The notes below the pieces were generated by a model that searched no databases, had not been told where the DNA came from, and saw only the letters and a program-made list of their open reading frames with translations. Of a DNA stretch of 17,552 nucleotides, positions 8,016 through 13,799 are shown piece by piece. Position 1 is the stretch's first letter; each line of letters starts with the position of its first letter. The DNA comes from Candidatus Pacearchaeota archaeon (lineage in GTDB: Archaea > Nanobdellota > Nanobdellia > Pacearchaeales > GW2011-AR1), in contig JAGVXJ010000007.1 of assembly GCA_018303895.1 (NCBI GenBank), positions 1-17,552 on the forward strand. Direction: 5' to 3'. A program made the translations under genes and the position numbers.

Positions 8016-8039
8016 CCCCACCCACCCACCCACCCACCC
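8016..8039 (+). repeat. CCCA tetranucleotide tract with G-quadruplex potential on the minus strand
   Basis: Six C-runs of three or four bases are each separated by a single A. The minus strand therefore reads as repeated GGGT, the classic very stable parallel G-quadruplex pattern. It sits immediately before the recognisable FEN1 reading frame, in the place where the canonical FEN1 N-terminus should be encoded. Confidence 0.9.
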
Positions 8040-8057
8040 AAAGTTGAGCCTTCAGAG

Positions 8058-9047
8058 TTGAAAGGGAAAATTGTTTGCGTTGATGCTTTTAACATTCTTT
8101 ATCAGTTTCTTTCGACGATAAGACAGCCGGATGGAACTCCATTGAAGGATAGTCATGAAAAAATTACGAGTCATCTTTCTGGGATTTTTTACCGAAATAT
8201 TTCTCTGCTTTCTGAAGGTGTGAAACTGATTTATGTATTCGACGGAAAACCGCCAGAGTTGAAACGGAAGACGAGAAAAGAACGTGAGGAAATTAAAGAT
8301 TTAGCAAGAGAAAAATATGAGGAAGCTAAACAGGTTGAAGATATTGCTATGATGAAAAGGTACAGTTCACAGTTGGTTAGACTGAACGAAGAGATTATTT
8401 CAGAGAGCAAAGAACTTCTTGAAGCGATGGGAATTGCAGTTGTTCAGGCACCGTCGGAAGGGGAAGCAGAAGCGGCTTATTTATGCCGGGCAAATTCGGA
8501 AATTTATGCGAGCGTGAGCCAAGATTATGACAGCTTGCTTTTTGGAACTAAACGACTTATTAGAAATCTTACTATTTCAAGAAAAAAGAAAACTTCGTTT
8601 GGAAGATTTATCGAGGTGAATCCGGAAATTATAGAACTGGACAAAGTTTTGAATCAACTTGGAATTGGGCTTGACCAACTGATTTGTCTGGGGATTCTCG
8701 TCGGAACAGATTATAACCCAAAAGGTATTCCCGGAATAGGACAAAAAAAAGCGTTGGATATTGTTCAAAAAAATAATCAACCTGTTTTAATTTTTGAAAG
8801 TGTGAAAGAAAGAATTGATGCTTTGAGTGAAGAAGACAAATTTGACTGGAAAGAAATTTTTGAAATTTTCAAGAAGCACGACGTTAAAGATTTTGAGATT
8901 AAATTTCCAAAGATAAATATTTCTAAAATAAAAAAAATTCTTGTCGAGGAACACGATTTTTCCGAGGAGAGAATTGATAATCAGCTGGAAAAACTAAATG
9001 AACTGATTAAGAAGAATCAGCAGAAAAATTTAGGAAAGTGGTTCTAA
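8058..9047 (+). CDS. fen: Flap endonuclease FEN1 (XPG/Rad2 family), N-terminus abnormal
   Basis: This structure-specific 5' flap nuclease of Okazaki-fragment maturation and repair has all family blocks (numbered from TTG 8058): VDAFNILYQFLSTIRQPDGT at 8-27 with D9, FDGKPPE with D62, APSEGEAEAA with E134/E136, SQDYDSLLFG with D156/D158, and GTDYNPKGIPGIG with D218 plus the helix-hairpin-helix. The tail QKNLGKWF (322-329) is a PIP box for PCNA. The family's conserved start (Met-Gly-Val/Ile and about 18 residues before VDA) is absent. The frame is open upstream only to a stop at 7998 and encodes VEPSEL, which fits the family, preceded by Pro/His/Thr from the CCCA tract. TTG at 8058 is the only NTG codon available and has no clear ribosome-binding site, so the true start is uncertain. 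Confidence 0.93.
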   Translation: MKGKIVCVDAFNILYQFLSTIRQPDGTPLKDSHEKITSHLSGIFYRNISLLSEGVKLIYVFDGKPPELKRKTRKEREEIKDLAREKYEEAKQVEDIAMMKRYSSQLVRLNEEIISESKELLEAMGIAVVQAPSEGEAEAAYLCRANSEIYASVSQDYDSLLFGTKRLIRNLTISRKKKTSFGRFIEVNPEIIELDKVLNQLGIGLDQLICLGILVGTDYNPKGIPGIGQKKALDIVQKNNQPVLIFESVKERIDALSEEDKFDWKEIFEIFKKHDVKDFEIKFPKINISKIKKILVEEHDFSEERIDNQLEKLNELIKKNQQKNLGKWF

Positions 9048-9117
9048 TTTTTCTTTTGCAAAGTTCTTCAAAAGCTCCAGAACTTTGGAGCAAAAGAATC
9101 TTGGGGAGTGGTTTTAA
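9046..9117 (+). other. Out-of-frame second copy of the FEN1 PIP-box tail
   Basis: In the +1 frame relative to FEN1, just after its stop, codons 9088-9117 read EQKNLGEWF and a TAA stop. This matches the FEN1 terminus QKNLGKWF in seven of eight residues. The two DNA copies differ at about 8 of 30 positions, mostly synonymous. The frame is open only from 9034, so it is not a free gene. It looks like an old tail duplication or a displaced original C-terminus. Confidence 0.75.
9074..9091. repeat. Hairpin GCTCCA/TGGAGC downstream of FEN1
   Basis: A perfect 6-bp inverted repeat with loop GAACTT lies in the FEN1 3' region and overlaps the start of the second PIP-box copy. It could end or stabilise the FEN1 transcript; no long T-run follows directly. 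Confidence 0.5.
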
Positions 9118-9159
9118 ACTTTTAGCTTAATTAATTAGACTTTTTAATTTTCTAATTTC

Positions 9160-9696
9160 TTATCTATGATATTCTGTCTTTCTGAATCTTATGTATGAAA
9201 TAATTCCGCCGATAATTACCATTGCTCCGCCGAGAACGATAAGTATTTCTGCTTCGTAGACATAAGTGCTTAAGAAAATAAGAAGGATTCCTATTCCTAA
9301 AAATGCAAGATGTGTTCCGCTTTTTGCTGAAACGTAGACGAATAAACCAATCATTGCGAAAAGTATTACTGGATAAAGAACGTCACCAGAGATTCCGAAT
9401 TTGAAAATTAAATTTCCTAAACTATAATTTAATCCCGAAAGATTTGCGAAGTAAGTAATTCCGAGTGCGAGTAAACCTGCAAGAATTCCGGCGATTGCTT
9501 TTTGGTCTTTGAAAAATTTGCCGAATGCAAAATTCATTAATACAAACGAAACACAGAATATAAGGAACAGCGCCATGTCCTGTTGATTAAAAGAACGAAG
9601 AATTCCGCTAAGACTCAAATCGATTGCACTGACGACTCCGACTGAAGCTATTAAAACTGAAACCGCAGAAATTAATTTGCTCACGTTTTTTTGCAT
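9160..9696 (-). CDS. Multi-pass membrane protein of unknown function (178 aa)
   Basis: Not recognised as a characterised family. About five hydrophobic segments are visible at roughly residues 8-27, 42-60, 67-86, 103-123 and 129-167; the last stretch may be two helices. The C-terminus is short and basic (YIRFRKTEYHR), expected in the cytoplasm by the positive-inside rule. No conserved polar or charged residues within helices suggest a transporter mechanism. A TATA box at 9715-9726 lies 25 nt before the ATG, giving a leaderless mRNA. It converges with FEN1 and is divergent from trm5. Confidence 0.75.
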   Translation of the reverse strand: MQKNVSKLISAVSVLIASVGVVSAIDLSLSGILRSFNQQDMALFLIFCVSFVLMNFAFGKFFKDQKAIAGILAGLLALGITYFANLSGLNYSLGNLIFKFGISGDVLYPVILFAMIGLFVYVSAKSGTHLAFLGIGILLIFLSTYVYEAEILIVLGGAMVIIGGIISYIRFRKTEYHR

Positions 9697-9714
9697 AATC
9701 GGTTTAAGAAAAGG

Positions 9715-9726
9715 TTTTTTATAAAT
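9715..9726 (-). promoter_or_regulatory. TATA box for the 178-aa membrane protein
   Basis: ATTTATAAAAAA on the minus strand is centred 25 nt before the ATG at 9696, predicting a leaderless mRNA. Confidence 0.55.
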
Positions 9727-9760
9727 GTTTTTGTGAGGAGAAATTTATTTGAATTCCCAA

Positions 9761-9770
9761 ATTTTAAATA
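9761..9770 (+). promoter_or_regulatory. TATA box for trm5
   Basis: ATTTTAAATA is centred about 26 nt before the ATG at 9792, predicting a leaderless mRNA. Confidence 0.55.
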
Positions 9771-9791
9771 CTCCTTTGTCTTTTTCTTTTT

Positions 9792-10703
9792 ATGTTTGAT
9801 AAAAAAATAATTCATTATCCCTACGACATTCTTGGAAGCGTTGCGATTGTAAAATTTCCGATGAAGATGAAAGCGTCGGAGAAAAAAAAATTTGGTGTGA
9901 GATTACTGAATGAGAATAATTCTCTTAAAACGGTTTTGGAAAAAGTTGGAAAATTTTCAGGAAGGTTGAGAAAAATGCAAACAAATTTTATTTCTGGTGA
10001 AAATACAAAAGATGTTTTATATCGAGAAAATGGTTGTATTTTCAGATTCAATGTGGATTCAACTTATTTTTCTCCTCGATTAAGTAATGAAAGAAGAGAA
10101 ATTGCTTCGCTGATTAAAAATGGCGACGAGGTTTTTGTTATGTTTGCTGGTGTTTCACCTTTTTCAATTTGCATTGGAAAAAATTCTCAAGCCAAAAAAG
10201 TTTATTCAAATGAAATAAACCGCGAAGCAAATAAATATGGTGAACTAAATATTCAATTAAATAAACTAAAAGGAAAAGTTATTCTCGTTCCTGGCGACGT
10301 GAAAAGAGTTGCGAAAAAAATTTCAGGATTTCGTTCGTTACCACTTCCCCCCCCTACTCAAACCCCTGCTCAACTTAAATCAATTCGTTCTTCTTATTCG
10401 CAGAAGTTCTCGCCCACCCAAATTGCCTTCGGTGCAGAAATTCCTAAAAAGTTCGACGTCATCGTCATGCCTCGTCCCCAACTGAAAGACAGTTTTTTGA
10501 AAGAAGCTTTTTTATTGTCGAAAAAAGGAACGCGAATTTATTATTATGATTTTGGAACGGAAGAAGAAAAAAAAATTATTCTCGAGAAAATTCATTCAGA
10601 AGCAAAGAAAGCAAAAAAGAAAATTAAAATTTTGAAAATAAAAAATGCGGGTGAAGTCGGAGCTTATAGATTTAGGCTGCGGATGGATCTTCTGGTGAAC
10701 TGA
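9792..10703 (+). CDS. trm5: Trm5-type tRNA (guanine37-N1)-methyltransferase with in-frame insertion (303 aa)
   Basis: This enzyme makes m1G37 next to the anticodon, protecting the reading frame. Family signatures are FNVDSTYFSPRLSNERREIA (86-105), the SAM motif EVFVMFAGVSPFSICIG (113-129; the usual Asp of DMFAG is Val116), VYSNEINREANKYGELNIQLN (137-157), GDVKRV (168-173) and FDVIVMPRPQLKDSFL (221-236). The block between GDVKRVAKK and KFDVIVM is normally short. Here about 41 residues (178-218) are extra: Pro-, Ser-, Thr- and Gln-rich, with C-ending codons unlike the rest of the gene. The DNA there resembles the C-rich TTC-hairpin repeats at 15813 and 17440. The 3' end overlaps the convergent 10672-11007 gene by 32 bp. 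Confidence 0.9.
   Translation: MFDKKIIHYPYDILGSVAIVKFPMKMKASEKKKFGVRLLNENNSLKTVLEKVGKFSGRLRKMQTNFISGENTKDVLYRENGCIFRFNVDSTYFSPRLSNERREIASLIKNGDEVFVMFAGVSPFSICIGKNSQAKKVYSNEINREANKYGELNIQLNKLKGKVILVPGDVKRVAKKISGFRSLPLPPPTQTPAQLKSIRSSYSQKFSPTQIAFGAEIPKKFDVIVMPRPQLKDSFLKEAFLLSKKGTRIYYYDFGTEEEKKIILEKIHSEAKKAKKKIKILKIKNAGEVGAYRFRLRMDLLVN
10323..10445 (+). repeat. Repeat-like insertion inside trm5
   Basis: This patch has an eight-C run (about 10347-10354), TCGCAGAAGTTCTCGCCC (10398-10415) followed by ACCC, and GCCTTCGGTGC (10425-10435). The same blocks with few changes occur intergenically at 15813-15850 and 17450-17498. It contributes about 41 codons absent from other Trm5 proteins as I know the family. 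The edges are estimates. Confidence 0.6.
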
Positions 10704-11007
10704 TTCCTTTTTCTGTTCTATTGAAAGAGATTACTAATGTTAATTTGTTTTCTATCGTCGATGGTTTGACTCTTTCTAACGGAAATCTTATTACATTTCC
10801 TTTTTCATATTCAATTTTTCCTGTTTTCTCGACTTGCCCATTGGTCAAACACAAATCGCTAATTTCTCTTTCCCATGAAAGACGCAAGGTTTGCTGATAG
10901 GGACATGGTTTTCCAGTTGACTCCTTGTATTTGCAAATTGTTTTTATTTTATTTCCAATATGAATTCGTTCAACCATTCCCATTGCACAAGCTTCACAAT
11001 ATTCCAT
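10672..11007 (-). CDS. Small protein with four cysteines, possible zinc-binding (111 aa)
   Basis: Not recognised. The N-terminal third carries CEAC (C4, C7) and C25/C35, a spacing that could hold one zinc ion, followed by a basic region. The rest is probably a small beta-rich domain (KTGKIEYEKGNVIRFPLERV). No membrane segment is seen. The start is supported by a TATA-like GATTTAAAAA at 11028-11037, 26 nt before the ATG. The last 32 bp overlap the 3' end of trm5 on the other strand, so its C-terminal GISSPEDPSAA may be extra rather than conserved. Zinc binding is inference from the cysteines. Confidence 0.65.
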   Translation of the reverse strand: MEYCEACAMGMVERIHIGNKIKTICKYKESTGKPCPYQQTLRLSWEREISDLCLTNGQVEKTGKIEYEKGNVIRFPLERVKPSTIENKLTLVISFNRTEKGISSPEDPSAA

Positions 11008-11027
11008 AATTTTTTATTTTTTTATTC

Positions 11028-11037
11028 ATTTTTAAAT
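11028..11037 (-). promoter_or_regulatory. TATA box for the 111-aa gene
   Basis: GATTTAAAAA on the minus strand is centred about 26 nt before the ATG at 11007, predicting a leaderless mRNA. Confidence 0.45.
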
Positions 11038-11081
11038 CTTTAGTATTTTTTGGATTTTGTTTTTTAATTGCCTTTTTGGTA

Positions 11082-11092
11082 ATATTTAAAAG
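11082..11092 (+). promoter_or_regulatory. TATA box for the 11191 membrane protein gene
   Basis: ATATTTAAAAG predicts a transcription start near 11112-11115, right at the first hairpin of the leader. The mRNA would have a leader of about 77 nt, the longest predicted in this window. Confidence 0.5.
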
Positions 11093-11113
11093 CTCTGATT
11101 ATTTGTATCTATT

Positions 11114-11190
11114 GAGCAAAAGAGGTCGAAAGAATTGCTCTTTATCACGCGATTCTTAGGATTGCGTCTTAATTAAATTGTTAGGTGAAA
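11114..11190 (+). promoter_or_regulatory. Structured 5' leader with two hairpins and a ribosome-binding site
   Basis: Hairpin 1 pairs GAGCAA (11114-11119) with TTGCTC (11135-11140) around a 15-nt purine-rich loop. Hairpin 2 pairs CGCGATTC (11148-11155) with GGATTGCG (11159-11166) around a TTA loop, eight pairs including two G-U. An AGGTG ribosome-binding site (11183-11187) precedes the ATG at 11191. It could regulate translation or stability, or bind a protein. No known riboswitch, box C/D or H/ACA signature was recognised. Confidence 0.5.
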
Positions 11191-11532
11191 ATGGCAAAAA
11201 TTAGTAAAAATCAGAACCTTGTAGGAAGCTGGGCTTTCTTAATAGGAGTTCTTCTTGCTGTTATTCTGGGGCTTATCGGCGATTTCAGCCAAACATGGAC
11301 TATTGTACTTGTAGTAGTTGGTCTTCTTGTTGGGTTGCTTAACGTCGTTGGTTCGGAGACAAATCCTTTCTTGATGTCTGGAGTATCTTTAATAATTACT
11401 TCAGCATTCGGCGGAGCTGTTCTTGCGAATGTACCTTTGGTAAGTAATGTACTTAATTCATTACTTGTCATATTTGTTCCAGCTACAGTTATTGTTGCAG
11501 TGAAGAACGTTTTTAGTCTTGCAAAAGATTAA
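11191..11532 (+). CDS. Four-helix membrane protein of unknown function (113 aa)
   Basis: Not recognised as a characterised family. Four hydrophobic segments lie at about residues 12-30, 36-52, 60-80 and 85-105. The short termini are basic (MAKISKNQN; KNVFSLAKD). Small residues and Asn/Ser in the helices suggest tight packing. The start is ATG 11191, preceded by AGGTG with 3 nt spacing; the GTG at 11185 is part of that ribosome-binding site and is a less likely start. It is preceded by a hairpin-rich leader and followed by a long T-rich tract, indicating a well-defined monocistronic unit, perhaps strongly expressed (inference). Confidence 0.75.
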   Translation: MAKISKNQNLVGSWAFLIGVLLAVILGLIGDFSQTWTIVLVVVGLLVGLLNVVGSETNPFLMSGVSLIITSAFGGAVLANVPLVSNVLNSLLVIFVPATVIVAVKNVFSLAKD

Positions 11533-11540
11533 ATTAATTA

Positions 11541-11578
11541 TTTTTTTATTTTCTTTTTCTTTATTTTTTTATTTTCTT
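11541..11578 (+). terminator. T-rich terminator after the 113-aa membrane protein
   Basis: Several runs of five to seven T, almost without G, directly follow the stop at 11532. U-rich tracts are the typical intrinsic terminators of archaea. Confidence 0.6.
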
Positions 11579-11583
11579 AATAA

Positions 11584-11594
11584 GATTTAAATAT
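11584..11594 (+). promoter_or_regulatory. TATA box for the 205-aa gene
   Basis: GATTTAAATAT is centred about 25 nt before the ATG at 11614, predicting a leaderless mRNA and supporting that start over the out-of-frame ATG at 11610. Confidence 0.5.
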
Positions 11595-11613
11595 ACTTAA
11601 AGATTTAATATGA

Positions 11614-12231
11614 ATGAGGAAAAAGGTGATAAAGAAAAATTTTTTTAATACAAAGAAAGTTTCCTACGATAGTGTTTTGGTTTATACAAATCAAATAAAA
11701 TCTCGTCGTGATTTGGCTTTTTCAATATATGACCGAATTTCTATCGGTGAAACAAAATTGAGCTCTATTTCTGAAAATACTAAACAAATACTTGAGAATT
11801 CTCGACAGGCTTTTTACTTAGATAGATATGCTGAATCTGAAGAACTTTTGACTCAGTTTGAAACAGCTTATGAAAAGGAGAGAGTTGAAGCGTCGACTTT
11901 ATCTGGATTAAAAAAAGGAGCACTGAATTTTTTTCAGAGATATTGGATTTATATTATTCTTGTCTTAATTGTCTTAATTGTTTTAGTTATTATTCTCTAC
12001 AAAAAAATCTCGAGGAGACTTCTAATAAAAAGAATAGCAAAGATGAAAGCACAGAGAGAAGCATTAAATTCTTTGATGAAAAAATCTCAAGAAGAAAGAT
12101 TCAAGGAAAATAAAATTTCTGGATTAGTTTATAATATTCGGATGAAAAAATATAAAGAAAAGTTGAATGAAATCGAAGAAGAATTGCCTGTTCTGGAAAG
12201 TAAGATTAAAAAGATAAATAGTAAAAAATAA
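11614..12231 (+). CDS. Single-pass membrane protein with coiled-coil tail (205 aa), possibly lacking an ectodomain
   Basis: An N-terminal helical region (about 20-95) includes ILENSRQAFYLDRYAESEEL, then FFQRYW leads into one strong membrane helix at 110-129 (WIYIILVLIVLIVLVIILY). A basic segment and a cytoplasmic coiled coil follow (KAQREALNSLMKKSQEERF, on to KYKEKLNEIEEELPVLESKI). This layout resembles the C-terminal end of larger archaeal surface proteins, which carry a signal peptide and beta domains before it; neither is present here. It may be a truncated descendant, or a compact version working with a partner. Orientation and partner are unknown. The start is supported by the TATA box 25 nt upstream. 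Confidence 0.7.
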   Translation: MRKKVIKKNFFNTKKVSYDSVLVYTNQIKSRRDLAFSIYDRISIGETKLSSISENTKQILENSRQAFYLDRYAESEELLTQFETAYEKERVEASTLSGLKKGALNFFQRYWIYIILVLIVLIVLVIILYKKISRRLLIKRIAKMKAQREALNSLMKKSQEERFKENKISGLVYNIRMKKYKEKLNEIEEELPVLESKIKKINSKK

Positions 12232-12337
12232 TATTTCTTTCTTCTTAGTTTTAACTGTATTTGGACTTTCTTATCTCCAACCTTGAATTTAATTTTTATT
12301 TTTCTCTCTTCGAGGATTTAATGAAATTCAAAGTTCT

Positions 12338-12352
12338 CGACCCCCGTGCCAG
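12338..12352 (-). other. Short echo of the herA C-terminal coding sequence
   Basis: Minus-strand ACCTGGCACGG followed by GGGT reads TWHGG, the same as the TWHGG near the end of herA (ACCTGGCACGG followed by CGGA, about 12430-12444). Eleven bases are identical. It lies 3' of herA and has stops on both sides in that frame, so it is not a gene. Confidence 0.4.
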
Positions 12353-12385
12353 GTTCCCTGTCACGGAGAGTAACAATTTTTGTTA
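12344..12385. terminator. Two consecutive hairpins between convergent genes
   Basis: The first pairs CCGTG (12344-12348) with CACGG (12362-12366), and CAGG with CCTG inside it, one mismatch, TTC loop. The second pairs TAACAA (12371-12376) with TTGTTA (12380-12385), loop TTT. They lie between the 3' ends of the 205-aa gene and herA and could act as transcript ends for either. Confidence 0.45.
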
Positions 12386-12388
12386 TTA

Positions 12389-12640
12389 TTACAATTTCTT
12401 CTCAGCTCTAACTGCACTTGGTGATTCTCCGCCGTGCCAGGTGAATCTTGGACGAACTCTCATTGGGTAAATTCTTTCAGAGTTGTCGTCGAGAATTATT
12501 GCCGAACCCTTTGATGTTGGAAGTTCATCCATGTATTTTTTTATGCTGTCAAAAAGATAAGATTGCATTATTTTATTCAGTGCTTCCAAATCCTGTGCTG
12601 AAGTTACTCGATGAGAAATTACTATGTCCGATTGAGTCAT
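12389..12640 (-). CDS. HerA-like ATPase, C-terminal fragment (83 aa), separated by frame disruption
   Basis: This is the conserved end of the ATPase encoded at 12703-13707: MTQSDIVISHRVTSAQDLEA, then AIILDDNSERIYPMRVRPRF and TWHGGESPSA. The frame is open upstream to 12679 and encodes TQQPGQIHYDV just before the Met. That is family sequence too, which shows Met 12640 is not a real start and the fragment continues the ATPase. No promoter or ribosome-binding site is seen before it. The piece linking it to the N-terminal part is degenerate, so this product is probably not made as a functional unit unless the break is an assembly or sequencing error. Confidence 0.85.
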   Translation of the reverse strand: MTQSDIVISHRVTSAQDLEALNKIMQSYLFDSIKKYMDELPTSKGSAIILDDNSERIYPMRVRPRFTWHGGESPSAVRAEKKL

Positions 12641-12702
12641 AACATCATAATGAATTTGACCGGGTTGCTGTGTCCTTTTTTATTAATCTTTTTCGGAACT
12701 TC

Positions 12703-13707
12703 TCAATATTGGAGTAATCTTAATAATTGGACAAGAGCGTCGGTTGCGGCGGTTTTTTTATCTTTAGGAAGAAATTCGTGAGCTTCGTCGATGAATAACC
12801 AAACCAACGGAGTTTCTTTTTTCATGTCTGAATTTGAGTAAGTCAATCCTTTTGATACTTCGCTGATTTCTTCTTTTTTTCTTGAGTTCATTCTTTCATT
12901 GAAAATCTTTTTACAAAGAATACTTATTGCAAGTGCTCTCACGTTGAATGCTCCGACGGAATTGTAAACGCTCAAATCAAAAACTGAACTTGTTCCGGCA
13001 GTTAGCAAATCGGAAACTTTTGTTGATTCTTCTCCTGATTTTGAGAAAATTCCCCAAGTGTCTGCGGCTTCAAATAAACTTGACGCAGCGTTTTTTATTT
13101 CCTGAGAACTTTTTTCATCAGATTCAATTTGAGCTATTATATCGCTTAATTCATATTTTCCTCTTTCTTTTAATCTTGTTAATGTTCTTTGAATTAATAC
13201 TGAAATTGGGTCGACAATATCTAAACCAAATGTTAAAATCCAATCTTCCGTGCCTAATTCAGTTATGTCTAACGCGAATCTTTCGTCGACGGGAATTCCT
13301 TTTTCAATGTAAGAATCAAAATGTCCGAATGGGACGAAAATTTTTACTGGTAGATTTTTTGGTGGTGTTCCCCATGCATCAAGAAGTTCTTTGTCTTTTT
13401 GATTTTTGAATTTCATCGTCCAATAAATTCCCATCGTGTCGAAAATTAATGAAGCAATATTTTGGCTTACTTCTTTTGGCAAGTTTGCAATTTCTTCCAT
13501 TAAAACTCCGAGAGTGTATGACTTTCCGCTTCCACGTTTTCCGGCGACGAGAACAATATGGCTTTTTGCAACGTCCATGTAAATTTTGTTGCTTAGTGAA
13601 GTATATGGGCCCATTTTTACATATCCTTTTCCGATTAATGCGAGTCCCTTGTTTCCAAGAGATTTTTTGTCTTCAGAATTTCTGCCGATTATTACGTCGT
13701 AAGCCAC
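12703..13707 (-). CDS. HerA-like (FtsK/HerA superfamily) ATPase, N-terminal part (334 aa), frame-disrupted
   Basis: This is a P-loop DNA translocase of the HerA/DUF87 group, related to the motor that works with NurA in end resection. Walker A is GKRGSGKS at 56-63. Walker B is LVWLFIDEAHEFLP at 301-314, followed by TDALVQLLR. After that, intact relatives continue with about 12 residues including EGRQPG and then LATQQPG. Here the frame instead reads LLQY and a TGA stop, and TQQPG resumes in another frame at 12673. The start is GTG at 13705-13707, supported by a TATA box 27 nt upstream. It may be a recent pseudogene or an error; all residues up to Walker B look intact, which favours a recent or artificial break. 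Confidence 0.88.
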   Translation of the reverse strand: MAYDVIIGRNSEDKKSLGNKGLALIGKGYVKMGPYTSLSNKIYMDVAKSHIVLVAGKRGSGKSYTLGVLMEEIANLPKEVSQNIASLIFDTMGIYWTMKFKNQKDKELLDAWGTPPKNLPVKIFVPFGHFDSYIEKGIPVDERFALDITELGTEDWILTFGLDIVDPISVLIQRTLTRLKERGKYELSDIIAQIESDEKSSQEIKNAASSLFEAADTWGIFSKSGEESTKVSDLLTAGTSSVFDLSVYNSVGAFNVRALAISILCKKIFNERMNSRKKEEISEVSKGLTYSNSDMKKETPLVWLFIDEAHEFLPKDKKTAATDALVQLLRLLQY

Positions 13708-13727
13708 AAGATATATTATTCAATGGG

Positions 13728-13740
13728 CTTTTTATATTTT
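13728..13740 (-). promoter_or_regulatory. TATA box for the herA-like gene
   Basis: AAAATATAAAAAG on the minus strand is centred about 27 nt before the GTG start at 13707, supporting that GTG and a leaderless mRNA. Confidence 0.5.
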
Positions 13741-13770
13741 TTATTTGTTCTCAGGAATGAAATCGGAAGA

Positions 13771-13780
13771 CTTTTAAACT
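13771..13780 (+). promoter_or_regulatory. TATA box for the DHH-motif gene
   Basis: CTTTTAAACT is centred about 25 nt before the ATG at 13800, predicting a leaderless mRNA. Confidence 0.5.
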
Positions 13781-13799
13781 CAATAAAGATTCGATTTTT

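Noticed and set aside
8016..8039. CCCA tract as a CRISPR or telomere-like array
   Set aside because: There are no spacers and only about six 4-bp units; it is a simple microsatellite.
9034..9047. Programmed frameshift joining FEN1 to its second tail
   Set aside because: No convincing slippery sequence is seen at the stop; kept only as an alternative to duplication.
12261..12470. 69-codon + strand frame
   Set aside because: It overlaps the herA tail antisense and contains the hairpins; no start signal is seen.
12948..13760. + strand frames opposite herA
   Set aside because: They are low-complexity Leu/Phe/Arg-rich shadows of the herA coding strand.
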